This document shows, piece by piece, positions 9,196 to 17,651 of a stretch of 64,000 nucleotides of DNA; position 1 is the stretch's first letter; each line of letters opens with the position of its first letter. The position numbers were made by a program, and so were the translations under genes. The DNA is taken from NCBI RefSeq assembly GCF_003097655.1, contig NZ_QCZH01000004.1, positions 186,001-250,000 on the forward strand. Direction: 5' to 3'. The notes below the pieces were generated by a model that ran no database searches, was not told where the DNA came from, and saw only the letters and a list, made by a program, of their open reading frames with translations. Source of the stretch: Flavobacterium laiguense. Lineage in GTDB: Bacteria; Bacteroidota; Bacteroidia; Flavobacteriales; Flavobacteriaceae.

Positions 9196-9876
9196 TTAAT
9201 CTTCCGATCTTAAATTATCAAACTTATCGTGCTTGATAATTTTTGCATTGACCATAAAATAAACATATTCTGCAATATTGGTGCAATGTTCTGAAATTCG
9301 CTCCAAATGCTTTAAAATAATCACCAAATTAGTTCCTGAAACTACAGCCTTAGAATTGACTTTCATTTCATTGATAATATCGTGTATTGCGTCTTCACAA
9401 TTATTTCTGATCTCTTTGTTCAATACAAATATCTCACCAATGGTGTTCCCATCGCGTGTTATAAAACAATTGTTGGTTTTAACCGTAATTAACTCTACCT
9501 GTCTGGCAACATCAGCTATATTGAACTTAACAATCAGGTCGTGTTTTTCTTTAATATTTTTTGACCTTTTTACAATACTGATTGATAAATCCCCGATTCG
9601 TTCAATCTCATTACTGATTTGCATTGCCGACATTATAAAACGCAAATCGGAAGCGACCGGTTGTTGCAATGCAAAAATACTTTGACAAATTTCATCGATT
9701 TTTATATCTAATTTGTCAATTTTATTTTCTGTTTTTTTTATGCTTTTCCCTTCAGCTACTTCAGGTTCCTGCAAAAGCATTTTTACGGATTCACTTACTT
9801 GGCTTTCAGCCAATTTTCCGATTTTTTCAATAATGCTTTTTAATTTATCTAATTCTATTTCGAAGTATGATGCCAT
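9196..9876 (-). CDS. phoU: Phosphate signalling regulator PhoU
   Basis: A 226-residue all-helical cytoplasmic protein with the two PhoU repeats, each a three-helix bundle with metal-binding acidic motifs (for example IDEICQSIFALQQPVASDLR in the first and EHCTNIAEYVYFMVNAKI in the second). PhoU links the Pst transporter to the sensor PhoR and keeps the Pho regulon off when phosphate is plentiful. It is the last gene of the porin-pstS-pstC-pstA-pstB-phoU run on the minus strand, 99 bp after pstB across a heptad-type repeat array. Confidence 0.95.
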   Translation of the reverse strand: MASYFEIELDKLKSIIEKIGKLAESQVSESVKMLLQEPEVAEGKSIKKTENKIDKLDIKIDEICQSIFALQQPVASDLRFIMSAMQISNEIERIGDLSISIVKRSKNIKEKHDLIVKFNIADVARQVELITVKTNNCFITRDGNTIGEIFVLNKEIRNNCEDAIHDIINEMKVNSKAVVSGTNLVIILKHLERISEHCTNIAEYVYFMVNAKIIKHDKFDNLRSED

Positions 9877-9884
9877 TTTTATTT

Positions 9885-9939
9885 AGTTTAAAGTTTAAGA
9901 ATTTAAAAGTTCAAGTTAAAAGTTTAAAAGTTTAGAATT
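9885..9939. repeat. Heptad (7-bp) array, AGTTTAA type
   Basis: Degenerate tandem copies of AGTTTAA/AAAGTTT fill the pstB-phoU gap and end a few bases before the phoU ATG. The period is about 7 bp with some slippage, so this is the least regular member of the heptad class. Confidence 0.65.
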
Positions 9940-9975
9940 AACCATTATACTATAAAACTAATATACCAAAAACTA

Positions 9976-10734
9976 TTATCCAAATCTTCCTGTAATATAA
10001 TCCTCGGTTTGTTTTTGAACCGGCTTGGTAAATATAGAATTTGTTTTGCCCATTTCAATCAATTCACCCATATAAAAGAAGGCCGTATGATCACTCGTTC
10101 TGGCAGCTTGTTGCATATTGTGAGTAACAATAATGATGGTATATTGCTCTTTCAATTGGTGTATTAATTCTTCAATTTTTGAAGTCGAAATAGGATCCAA
10201 AGCACTTGCAGGCTCATCCATCAAAATAATATCTGGGCTTACGGCCAATGTTCTTCCGATGCACAAACGTTGTTGTTGTCCTCCAGAAAGTCCCAAAGCC
10301 GAGTCATCTAAACGATCCTTCAACTCATCCCAAATAGCCGCTTGACGCAAAGAAGTTTCAACAATTTCGTCTAATTGTGTTTTGTCTTTTATTCCATTGA
10401 TACGAGGACCATAAGCAACATTCTCATAAATAGATTTCGGAAAAGGATTTGATTTTTGAAAAACCATTCCAATCTTTTTTCTAATATTGACAACATCAAC
10501 ATTTCTATCATAAATATCAACCCCTTCTACCAACATTTTTCCTGTGATAGAAACACTCGGCATAAGGTCATTCATTCTATTGATACACCTCAAAAAGGTA
10601 GATTTCCCACAACCTGAAGGTCCAATTAAAGCAGTCACTTTATTGGCAGGAATATCCATTGTGATTTCATTCAAAGCCTTTTTTTCGCCGTAGTATAATG
10701 ACAAATCATTTACTTTTATTTTTATGTCTTTCAT
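9976..10734 (-). CDS. pstB: Phosphate ABC transporter ATP-binding protein PstB
   Basis: ATPase of the high-affinity phosphate importer. Walker A GPSGCGKS is at residues 38-45, the Q-loop at QKSNPFP (93-99), the ABC signature LSGGQQQR at 149-156, Walker B ILMDEP at 170-175, and the switch histidine in VTHNMQQA. The [16 protein letters not shown] stretch is diagnostic for PstB among ABC ATPases. At 252 residues the length is normal. It follows pstA by 88 bp, a gap that contains a heptad array. Confidence 0.97.
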   Translation of the reverse strand: MKDIKIKVNDLSLYYGEKKALNEITMDIPANKVTALIGPSGCGKSTFLRCINRMNDLMPSVSITGKMLVEGVDIYDRNVDVVNIRKKIGMVFQKSNPFPKSIYENVAYGPRINGIKDKTQLDEIVETSLRQAAIWDELKDRLDDSALGLSGGQQQRLCIGRTLAVSPDIILMDEPASALDPISTSKIEELIHQLKEQYTIIIVTHNMQQAARTSDHTAFFYMGELIEMGKTNSIFTKPVQKQTEDYITGRFG

Positions 10735-10783
10735 TTTTTATTATTGTTTTAAAAAGTAGTAATTTAAATAATTACCACGTAAA

Positions 10784-10818
10784 ATCTGCAATCCAAAATC
10801 GTTAATCTGCAATCAAAA
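10784..10818. repeat. Heptad (7-bp) array, ATCTGCA type
   Basis: Exactly five 7-bp units with no slip: ATCTGCA, ATCCAAA, ATCGTTA, ATCTGCA, ATCAAAA. It occupies the pstA-pstB intercistronic gap. Confidence 0.8.
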
Positions 10819-10822
10819 ATAA

Positions 10823-11767
10823 TTACTTAGCGTTTCTTCTTATTCTTGATCTAATTAGTACTGCAACCACATTTAGAGATAATGTCAAAATTAATAAAAC
10901 TAAAGTTGTAGCAAACTGTATCGGCATGGTTTTCTCTACATCGGATGATTGGGTAGACATAATATAAATATGGTATCCCAAGTTCATGAATTGATCGCTT
11001 AAAGAACCCGGCAATGTAGCCAAGTAATAAGCTGCACCCGTAAATAATATTGGAGCCACTTCTCCAGCTCCTCTACTTACGGCAAGAATCGTCCCTGTCA
11101 TAATTCCAGAAACTGATCCCGGAAGCACCACATTTTTGATCGTTTGCCATTTGGTTGCTCCAAGCGCCAAACTCGCTTCTCTTAATTCACGCGGAATGGT
11201 TTTCAGCGCTTCTTCAACAGACACAATAATAACGGGTAATGTCAATAAAGACATGGTTAAACTTGCCCAAAGGATATTAGGTTGTCCCCAACGTAATTCT
11301 CCTCCATTAAAAGCGGTATCGGCTCCGGCACCCAAAAATTGGATGAAAAATCCAAGACCGAAAAGACCAAATATAATAGACGGTACAACTGCTAAAGTTC
11401 GAACCGAAAATCGAACGGCCGCAGCAAATTTTGAATTTTCACTGGCATATTCTGTTAAGTAAAGCGCTGTTATTGTTCCAAAAGGAACTGCAGCGATAGA
11501 CATTACGATCACCAGAATAAAAGTACCAATCAATGCTGGAAATATCCCTCCTTCGGTCATACCATTAGTAGGAAACGAAGAAATAAACTCCCAAGAAAAC
11601 TTAGAACGTCCTTGATATATTATAATTCCAAGAATGACAAACAGTATCGCAATAATTAATATCACTGCCAATTGAGTGATACCTACAAAAAACGTCCCTT
11701 TTATATCCGAAATACTTTTTTTACTTGAAAAAAAGTGGTCTTCTGATTCATTTATAACTTTATTCAT
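10823..11767 (-). CDS. pstA: Phosphate ABC transporter permease PstA
   Basis: A 314-residue inner-membrane permease with six apparent membrane segments and the EAA loop EALKTIPRELREASLALGAT (about residues 180-200), followed by KWQTIKNVVLPGSVSGIMTG, which docks onto PstB. With PstC it forms the phosphate channel. Gene order pstC-pstA-pstB is the standard one. A hairpin lies in the 86-bp gap before it. Confidence 0.95.
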   Translation of the reverse strand: MNKVINESEDHFFSSKKSISDIKGTFFVGITQLAVILIIAILFVILGIIIYQGRSKFSWEFISSFPTNGMTEGGIFPALIGTFILVIVMSIAAVPFGTITALYLTEYASENSKFAAAVRFSVRTLAVVPSIIFGLFGLGFFIQFLGAGADTAFNGGELRWGQPNILWASLTMSLLTLPVIIVSVEEALKTIPRELREASLALGATKWQTIKNVVLPGSVSGIMTGTILAVSRGAGEVAPILFTGAAYYLATLPGSLSDQFMNLGYHIYIMSTQSSDVEKTMPIQFATTLVLLILTLSLNVVAVLIRSRIRRNAK

Positions 11768-11802
11768 ACGAAGATAATATTTGTTTTTTATTTGAATATG
11801 GT

Positions 11803-11846
11803 ATCGCCATTCTTCATCCCAATTTATATTTTGGAATCATGGCGAT
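11803..11846. terminator. Intercistronic hairpin between pstC and pstA
   Basis: ATCGCCAT (11803-11810) pairs with ATGGCGAT (11839-11846) around a 28-nt AT-rich loop. There is no U-tract, so partial attenuation or an mRNA processing/stability site is more likely than full termination. Confidence 0.4.
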
Positions 11847-11853
11847 TTCATAA

Positions 11854-13098
11854 TTATTTACCTTGGAATTTTTTCAATAATTTACCTTTTACATAAAACT
11901 CTGCCACAGCATTTAAGGCGAAAGAGAAGATGAAAAGTAAAGACCCAATAAAAAACAAAACACTATAATGGGTATCCCCAAAAACCGTCTCTGCCATTTC
12001 AGAACCGATGGTTGCCGCAAATGTTCTCACACTTTCAAAAGGATTTAATGACGACAATGCCGCATTACCAGTTGCCATCAGTGCAATCATCGTTTCTCCA
12101 AAAACCCTTCCAACTCCTAATAATAAGGCGGCAAAAATTCCCGGAGTTGCAGCAGGCAGGACCACAAAAAAAGCAGTTTGCCATTTACTCGCTCCTAAAG
12201 CTAAACTCGCTTCGGTATAGGTTTTAGGAACAGCGGCCAAAGCGTCCTCCGAAATAGTATAGATAATAGGAATAGCCGCAAGTGCCATTGCCACACCTCC
12301 TATAAAAGCATTCAGTCTTGATTCATAACCAAATACATCCTGAAAGAAAGTAGCCAATACCATCAAAGCAAAAAATCCAATAACCACTGATGGAAAAGCT
12401 GCCAGCATTTCTATAATAGGTTTGATTATTTCCTTTACTCTTTTTGAGGCAAAACATGAAGTGTACAATGCCGCAAGAACCGCTAAAGGTCCAGCAATAA
12501 GCATCGCAATGATAGTCACTTTTAAAGTACCAAATAACAACGCCAACAATCCAAATCTTGGATTCTCAGAAACGGGTACCCATTCTGTCGTAAAAAAAGT
12601 GCTCCAAGTTTTATCGGCTCCCTCTTGGTTTTCGGAAACAGCATCCATAGTTTCATCAGCGGAAGCAACAGTTAAGTCTTCTTTTGGAGTATCACCGTAC
12701 GCTTCCGGTTTTAAATCCTCTTGAGAAACAGGTTCTGAGCCATACGTTTCTGGTTTCAAATCCTCCTTTGGTGTATCGCCATAGGATTCTGGTTTTAATT
12801 CCTCTGTTGGTTCAGCTCCGTAGGATTCTGGCTTTAACTCTTCTGTAGGTTCAGCACCATAGGTTTCTGGCTTAGCTTCCGTAGTGGCATTTATTTCCGT
12901 TTTTGCTTTAGCATCACTTCCAAAACTAAACAATGGCAACGATTCTTTAAAAACAAAAATGAAAATTAAAAAAATAATCGCTATTGATAAAAAGGCAACT
13001 GACGATATAATTTTTTCGGCAAGAAACTCAGAGAGTCTAAATTGCTTTTTGAGACTTTCTTCTGTAAAAGTCTGTTTGATTGGCATTTGGGTGTTCAT
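11854..13098 (-). CDS. pstC: Phosphate ABC transporter permease PstC with repetitive periplasmic insert
   Basis: Inner-membrane permease partner of PstA. The C-terminal part has the expected membrane segments and the EAA loop EDALAAVPKTYTEASLALGAS followed by KWQTAFFVVLPAATPGIFAA. At 414 residues it is about 100 longer than usual because the loop after the first membrane segment (residues 32-50) contains residues 61-165, rich in Glu, Pro and Lys, with five KPE-(T/S/A)-YG repeats. That loop should be periplasmic. The insertion does not disturb the permease core. It lies between pstS and pstA in the operon. Confidence 0.93.
   Translation of the reverse strand: MNTQMPIKQTFTEESLKKQFRLSEFLAEKIISSVAFLSIAIIFLIFIFVFKESLPLFSFGSDAKAKTEINATTEAKPETYGAEPTEELKPESYGAEPTEELKPESYGDTPKEDLKPETYGSEPVSQEDLKPEAYGDTPKEDLTVASADETMDAVSENQEGADKTWSTFFTTEWVPVSENPRFGLLALLFGTLKVTIIAMLIAGPLAVLAALYTSCFASKRVKEIIKPIIEMLAAFPSVVIGFFALMVLATFFQDVFGYESRLNAFIGGVAMALAAIPIIYTISEDALAAVPKTYTEASLALGASKWQTAFFVVLPAATPGIFAALLLGVGRVFGETMIALMATGNAALSSLNPFESVRTFAATIGSEMAETVFGDTHYSVLFFIGSLLFIFSFALNAVAEFYVKGKLLKKFQGK
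12673..12873 (-). repeat. Five tandem 13-15 residue repeats inside pstC
   Basis: Residues 76-142 of PstC are five units beginning KPETYG, KPESYG, KPESYG, KPETYG and KPEAYG; four are 13 residues and one is 15. The 39-bp DNA units are similar to each other, consistent with slippage-driven expansion in a loop that tolerates length change. Confidence 0.85.
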
Positions 13099-13134
13099 CT
13101 TATTTATTTAAGATTTCATTTAGAAAAAAAACAC

Positions 13135-13171
13135 AAATATCCCCCATTTCTATAAAAAATGAGGGATATTT
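13135..13171. terminator. Hairpin between pstS and pstC
   Basis: A stem of about 14 bp with one mismatch (AAATATCCCCCATTT with AAATGAGGGATATTT) lies just after pstS. The flanking T/A run could give partial termination, letting the binding protein be made in excess of the permeases, a common arrangement in ABC operons. That role is inferred. Confidence 0.6.
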
Positions 13172-13180
13172 TACTTATTA

Positions 13181-14014
13181 TTATTTTAAAGGATAATACC
13201 CTACTTCTTCAATAAGACCTTGACCTGCAGGACTCAAAATCCAATCGATAAACGCTTTGGTCTCACCTGTTGGTTTTGATTTTAAATACATGTACAAGTA
13301 TCTTGTAATAGGATAGGTTTTACTTTTGATAGTAGCAGCAGTTGGTAAAATCGCAGGACTTTTATCGTCTTTCTTTACACCACAATCTTTTACTCCTTCA
13401 GCATAAGCTGCTCCACCGTAACCAATTGAATTTCTATCTTTTTTAACTGCATTTACAATTGCTGCTGTTCCTGGCAATGTTTGACAAGATGGAGAAAAAT
13501 CTGTTTTTACCACATTGTCTTTAAAGAAACCAAATGTTCCAGAACTACTTTCTCTTCCATATAATTTGATTGAAGCATCAGCACCACCTACTTCTTTCCA
13601 GTTGGTAATTTTTCCGGCAAAAATTTGTCCTATTTGTTTAAGCGTAAGTGAAGAAACTGGATTGGCTTTATTCAAATAGATAGACAAACCATCTTTGGCA
13701 CAAGGAATTTCCACACCCATTGTATTGTATCTTGCTTTTAATTTTTCTACCTCAGATGTTTTAATAGGACGACTTGAATTGGCTATATCTGTAGAACCAT
13801 TAATTAATGCCGCCAAACCTACTCCAGATCCACCACCCGTTACTTGAATAGAAGCACCTGGGTTTTTCTTCATATACACTTCTGCCCATTTTTGGGACAA
13901 AATAACCATAGTATCAGACCCCTTTACGGTCACTTTATTTATCGCCGTGAAAGAAAATCCAATTCCCATTACGACCATTACAATTAACGCTGCTTTTAAT
14001 TTTGTTGTTTTCAT
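13181..14014 (-). CDS. pstS: Periplasmic phosphate-binding protein PstS
   Basis: High-affinity phosphate receptor for the Pst importer. A signal peptide occupies about residues 1-25. Ligand-binding loops are visible: KGSDTM (31-36), the TGGGSGVGLAALINGSTDIAN region (about 59-79) and GRESSSGTFGFFKD (about 153-166). The 277-residue length fits the short PstS type seen in this phylum. It follows the porin gene by only 21 bp, so the two are almost certainly cotranscribed from the array-bearing promoter upstream of the porin. Confidence 0.95.
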   Translation of the reverse strand: MKTTKLKAALIVMVVMGIGFSFTAINKVTVKGSDTMVILSQKWAEVYMKKNPGASIQVTGGGSGVGLAALINGSTDIANSSRPIKTSEVEKLKARYNTMGVEIPCAKDGLSIYLNKANPVSSLTLKQIGQIFAGKITNWKEVGGADASIKLYGRESSSGTFGFFKDNVVKTDFSPSCQTLPGTAAIVNAVKKDRNSIGYGGAAYAEGVKDCGVKKDDKSPAILPTAATIKSKTYPITRYLYMYLKSKPTGETKAFIDWILSPAGQGLIEEVGYYPLK

Positions 14015-14035
14015 TTTGATATAAATTATTATTAT

Positions 14036-15370
14036 TTAGAATTTTGCTTGAAACCTCAATGTTAAGGTATTATCTATATGATCAACATTAGCAAAATCTG
14101 GATTAGTGATAGCTGGGTTTGCACTTTTTTCATTTAGGGGCATGGTATAACTCAACATTATTTTTATATTTTCATCAAAGAAATACTGATAAGCAAAAGT
14201 CCAGTCTTTAAATTTCAAATCATCTATAGTCGCTACTTCATTTCCGGATTTTTTTGTGTTTGGATCAAAAACATCATACCTTATAGACAACATATGATCT
14301 TTTCCAACGTTTTTTATTAATGAAAGATAATATCCTTCTATATCTCTTACTTTATTATTATTAGTAAATAATGTATTCACTTGTGTTGGAAAATCAGCAG
14401 CTTTAAATCCAGACAATGTACCTCTTACATATTCGGTTTTAAATGAAGTTCCGCCAAGAAAATCATAATACACTTGCATCTCTGCGCCGTACCATTCTTT
14501 TTTAAGATTATCACCTACTTTTGGAGTAAATTTATTTCCATTTTCATCGGTAAATATCGCTGGAGTAGCAGTTTGAGTAATTACTTCATTATTACCAAAA
14601 TACCCAAGACCTCCAAAATCAATCCCAAGGCCTTTACTTGGGAATTTTAATGAATAAACAGCTCTGGCCATTACATCTTTACTATTGTCTACATCTTTAA
14701 CTTGATTTGCAGCTGATCCCGTTGCAAAATTCCCATTCAATACTGCTACTTGAAGCTTCAATGGAATTTCATATTTTGTCATAAAATTCGCTTCTAATTT
14801 AGCTCCTTGATCTCTTTCCTGTGGATATAAAATTCGGGTAAATAAACTTCTTTCTGCAAACTCTCTTGATGCAGATGAAAATTCTACTTCATAAGTAGGC
14901 CTATTAAATAGCCCAATCCACAATGAGAATGTATTTGTCCAACGATCATTTAGCATGACATAAACATCGGTAAGCCTCACTCTATCAATTTCAAAATTTG
15001 GACACAAAACAAACTTGACACCATCTAATGCTTCATAAGTAAATTTGACCCGTGCTCTCCTTATAGAAAATGAATTTGTAATTGGAGCTGTACCTGTTAC
15101 AGGGCTTACACCATGAATTCCAGCATTCCACGTATCATAAGTCTCAAATTGCGCTTGGATGTACCCCGATATTTTTAACTTAGCCATTTTATCTACTTGC
15201 TCTTGCAAAGGAGATATTTGCTCATTTAAGGCATCAAATTTTAATTGATGCAAATTTATTGCTTGTTGTAACGAGTCAATACTGATTGATTTAACTGAAT
15301 CATTTGCAACCTCTTGCGCATTAACTGCACCAAAAACCAATGCCATTATTGCAACTATAACTTTTTTCAT
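14036..15370 (-). CDS. Phosphate-selective porin (OprP/OprO-like)
   Basis: A 444-residue outer-membrane protein with a signal peptide (first 18 residues), a short coiled-coil-like segment (about 30-65, LQQAINLHQLKFDALNEQIS and after) and then a 16-strand-type barrel of the phosphate-selective porin O and P family, ending in a C-terminal aromatic (FQAKF). The SFSIRRARVKFTYEALDGVKF stretch is characteristic. It is the first gene of the pst operon and would supply phosphate to PstS across the outer membrane. The promoter region carries five TTAACATTA-like units at 11-bp spacing. Confidence 0.88.
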   Translation of the reverse strand: MKKVIVAIMALVFGAVNAQEVANDSVKSISIDSLQQAINLHQLKFDALNEQISPLQEQVDKMAKLKISGYIQAQFETYDTWNAGIHGVSPVTGTAPITNSFSIRRARVKFTYEALDGVKFVLCPNFEIDRVRLTDVYVMLNDRWTNTFSLWIGLFNRPTYEVEFSSASREFAERSLFTRILYPQERDQGAKLEANFMTKYEIPLKLQVAVLNGNFATGSAANQVKDVDNSKDVMARAVYSLKFPSKGLGIDFGGLGYFGNNEVITQTATPAIFTDENGNKFTPKVGDNLKKEWYGAEMQVYYDFLGGTSFKTEYVRGTLSGFKAADFPTQVNTLFTNNNKVRDIEGYYLSLIKNVGKDHMLSIRYDVFDPNTKKSGNEVATIDDLKFKDWTFAYQYFFDENIKIMLSYTMPLNEKSANPAITNPDFANVDHIDNTLTLRFQAKF

Positions 15371-15398
15371 TTTATTTAATATGAATGTTAATTTTGCG

Positions 15399-15465
15399 CA
15401 AAGGTGATACTGTAATGTTAAGCTAATGTTAACTCAATGTTATATAGATGATAATTTAATGTTAA
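15399..15465 (-). promoter_or_regulatory. Candidate Pho box array and -7 box for the porin-pst operon
   Basis: On the minus strand TTAACATTA-like units start at 15465, 15454, 15443, 15432 and 15421, exactly 11 bp apart. Three are perfect TTAACATTA, one is ATAACATTG and one is degenerate. The near-consensus -7 box CACCTTTG (15406-15399) starts 6 bp after the last unit. PhoB-family regulators bind 7-bp direct repeats separated by 4 bp (an 11-bp period), and the operon encodes phosphate uptake, so I infer PhoB control. Confidence 0.75.
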
Positions 15466-15570
15466 TAGGTTTTTTCTTTAAATAGAATGATTGTCATTTT
15501 CAAACAATAAAATCAATTAAAACGCTAACAACCACCTATTTGATTTGTATTTCAGAATATGAATTTAAAG

Positions 15571-16662
15571 TTAATTTTTATTTTTCTTAAGCCCAAATTG
15601 ATCGGTAATAAATGTCTTTTCCAGGGTAAATGAAAACTCTGAACCTATCCCAAATTCACTTTCTACGTAAATTTTTTCTTTGTGGGCTTCAATTATGTGC
15701 TTCACTATGGAAAGCCCTAATCCTGAACCTCCTTCAGTACGTGAGCCACTTTTATCAACCCTGTAAAAACGTTCAAAAAGGCGCGGTATGTTTTGCACTT
15801 CTATTCCTTCCCCATTATCGGTAACCCGAACCAATACTTTTTTATTGGTCAAATTCACAATCGAAACTTCGGTTAAACCACCTTCTTTTCCGTATTTTAT
15901 GGAGTTTACAATCAAATTTTCGACTACTTGCTGGATTTTATCTTTGTCTCCATTTACAAAAATGGGCTGAATATGATCATTTTCGAATGCTAAAGTAATT
16001 TTCTTCTTATCGGCTTTCATTTCTAATAAATCGAAAACGTTGCGAATCAGTTTTACGATATCAAATTTTATAAACTCAAGATTCAAATCGCCCGATTCCA
16101 GTTTAGTAATCATGTCTAAATCTTCCACAATATAAATAAGTCGTTCCACTCCCTTTTCGGCACGTTTCAAGTATTTTTTACGAATCGATTTATCGTCCAT
16201 AGCTCCGTCCAAAAGAGTGGACAAATAACCTTGTACAGTAAATAATGGGGTTTTGAGCTCATGGGATACATTCCCTAAAAATTCTCTTCGGTACTCTTCA
16301 CGAACTTGCAACATTTCGATCTCTAACTTTTTATCGGTTGCAAATTTCTTTACTTCCCGAGTCAAAGTCTCCATATCGGTTGTTATGGGTTTGTTTATAA
16401 AAGTACTCGACTCTAACAATGATACATCGTCGTAGATTTTTTTAACTCTTCTGTATATAAAACGCTCTACCCTGTATTGCAAAACAAAAAAAGAAAACAA
16501 ATAAACAAAAAACAGACTGATAAGTCCGTCCAATAGCAAAGCACTAAAAGTAGATCTGAACAGTATTGCAGAGAGAATCATACCAAAACCGGACACAAAC
16601 AAACTGATAAACAAAGCCGATTTTATAGCAAACTTGTAACTTTTTTTGAAATTGATTTTCAT
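15571..16662 (-). CDS. phoR: Phosphate-regulon sensor histidine kinase PhoR
   Basis: A 363-residue inner-membrane kinase. Two adjacent membrane segments (about residues 12-35 and 43-62) leave almost no periplasmic loop, as in PhoR. Then come a linker, the dimerisation/phosphoacceptor helix with FLGNVSHELKTPL (His134), an N-box (QQVVENLIVNSIKYG), and G boxes DNGEGI and GSGLGLSIVKHI. No PAS domain is obvious, so it is shorter than the E. coli protein. It lies 70 bp downstream of phoB on the same strand and next to the pst operon, which together support the assignment. Confidence 0.9.
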   Translation of the reverse strand: MKINFKKSYKFAIKSALFISLFVSGFGMILSAILFRSTFSALLLDGLISLFFVYLFSFFVLQYRVERFIYRRVKKIYDDVSLLESSTFINKPITTDMETLTREVKKFATDKKLEIEMLQVREEYRREFLGNVSHELKTPLFTVQGYLSTLLDGAMDDKSIRKKYLKRAEKGVERLIYIVEDLDMITKLESGDLNLEFIKFDIVKLIRNVFDLLEMKADKKKITLAFENDHIQPIFVNGDKDKIQQVVENLIVNSIKYGKEGGLTEVSIVNLTNKKVLVRVTDNGEGIEVQNIPRLFERFYRVDKSGSRTEGGSGLGLSIVKHIIEAHKEKIYVESEFGIGSEFSFTLEKTFITDQFGLKKNKN

Positions 16663-16732
16663 TATATAATTGGATATGCGAATTATGGTTACTAAAAAAG
16701 ATCCTTAAAAACCTTTTAAAGTTACCATTTAT

Positions 16733-17416
16733 TTAAACTTCAAACTTATAACCTACACCTTTTATGGTTTTAAAAAGATCATCTCCAATTTTTTCACGAA
16801 GTTTTCGGATATGAACATCGATGGTTCTTCCGCCAACAACAACATCATTGCCCCAAACTTTGTCTAGGATCTCTTCTCTTTTAAACACTTTTCCAGGCTT
16901 AGAAGCTAATAAATAAAAAAGCTCAAACTCCTTTCTTGGTAAAGCAATCTCAATATTATCCTTTACGATTTTATACTCCTCACGGTTAATTTCTATTCCA
17001 CCAACATTGAGCGTTTCGCTGTTTTGCTCTTGTTCTTTTAATCTACGCAACAAAGCTTTTACTTTGCTTACCAACAATTTTGGCTTAATTGGTTTGGTGA
17101 TATAATCATCAGCACCAGCATCAAAACCTGCAACTTGCGAATAATCCTCGCTTCTGGCTGTCAAAAAAGTAATAATCACATTATTCAACTCCGGAATTTT
17201 TCTAATATTCTCACAGGCTTCCATTCCGTCCATTTCTGGCATCATCACATCCATTATGATAAGATCCGGTAATTCTTTTTTTGCTTTCTCAACGGCTTCT
17301 TTACCATTAATAGCGGTAACAATCTGATACCCTTCTTGTGCTAAATTATAGCCTACAATTTCTAAAATATCTGGTTCATCATCAACCAGAAGAATCTTGG
17401 TGTTTCTTTTCTTCAT
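16733..17416 (-). CDS. phoB: Phosphate-regulon response regulator PhoB
   Basis: A 227-residue OmpR/PhoB-class regulator. The receiver has the acidic pair at D12-D13, the phosphoacceptor D56 in LIIMDVMMPEMDG, the threonine switch (FLTARS) and the lysine in YITKPIKP. The winged helix-turn-helix effector (about residues 130-226) ends RTIDVHIRKLREKIG then IKGVGYKFEV. It heads a phoB-phoR operon that is divergent from the TonB receptor. It is the likely binder of the 11-bp-period arrays at three promoters in this region. Confidence 0.92.
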   Translation of the reverse strand: MKKRNTKILLVDDEPDILEIVGYNLAQEGYQIVTAINGKEAVEKAKKELPDLIIMDVMMPEMDGMEACENIRKIPELNNVIITFLTARSEDYSQVAGFDAGADDYITKPIKPKLLVSKVKALLRRLKEQEQNSETLNVGGIEINREEYKIVKDNIEIALPRKEFELFYLLASKPGKVFKREEILDKVWGNDVVVGGRTIDVHIRKLREKIGDDLFKTIKGVGYKFEV

Positions 17417-17550
17417 AAAATAGCAAAATTAAGTTCCTCTATTGCATTTCAACCTATTTGAGATACAATGACTTTTTATTGCAATGTAAAAGTAGTAATA
17501 AACTGCAAGCATCAATGCTAAAAAAACGGACTTAACCTTAATTTAATATG

Positions 17551-17628
17551 TTAACAATTTCATAATGATTATAACATTGATTCGTAACTTGATGTTAACA
17601 CAAAGACTAGAATCCCGCCATTTATTTG
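17551..17628 (+). promoter_or_regulatory. Candidate Pho box array and promoter of the TonB receptor
   Basis: Units TTAACAATT (17551), a degenerate ATAATGATT (17562), GTAACTTGA (17584) and TTAACACAA (17595) lie on one 11-bp register. A -7-like TTTATTTG (17621-17628) follows the last unit by 17 bp, the same gap as at the 20.5-kb promoter. The match is weaker than at the porin promoter. Confidence 0.55.
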
Positions 17629-17651
17629 CAGAAAATTAAACACTATTCAAA

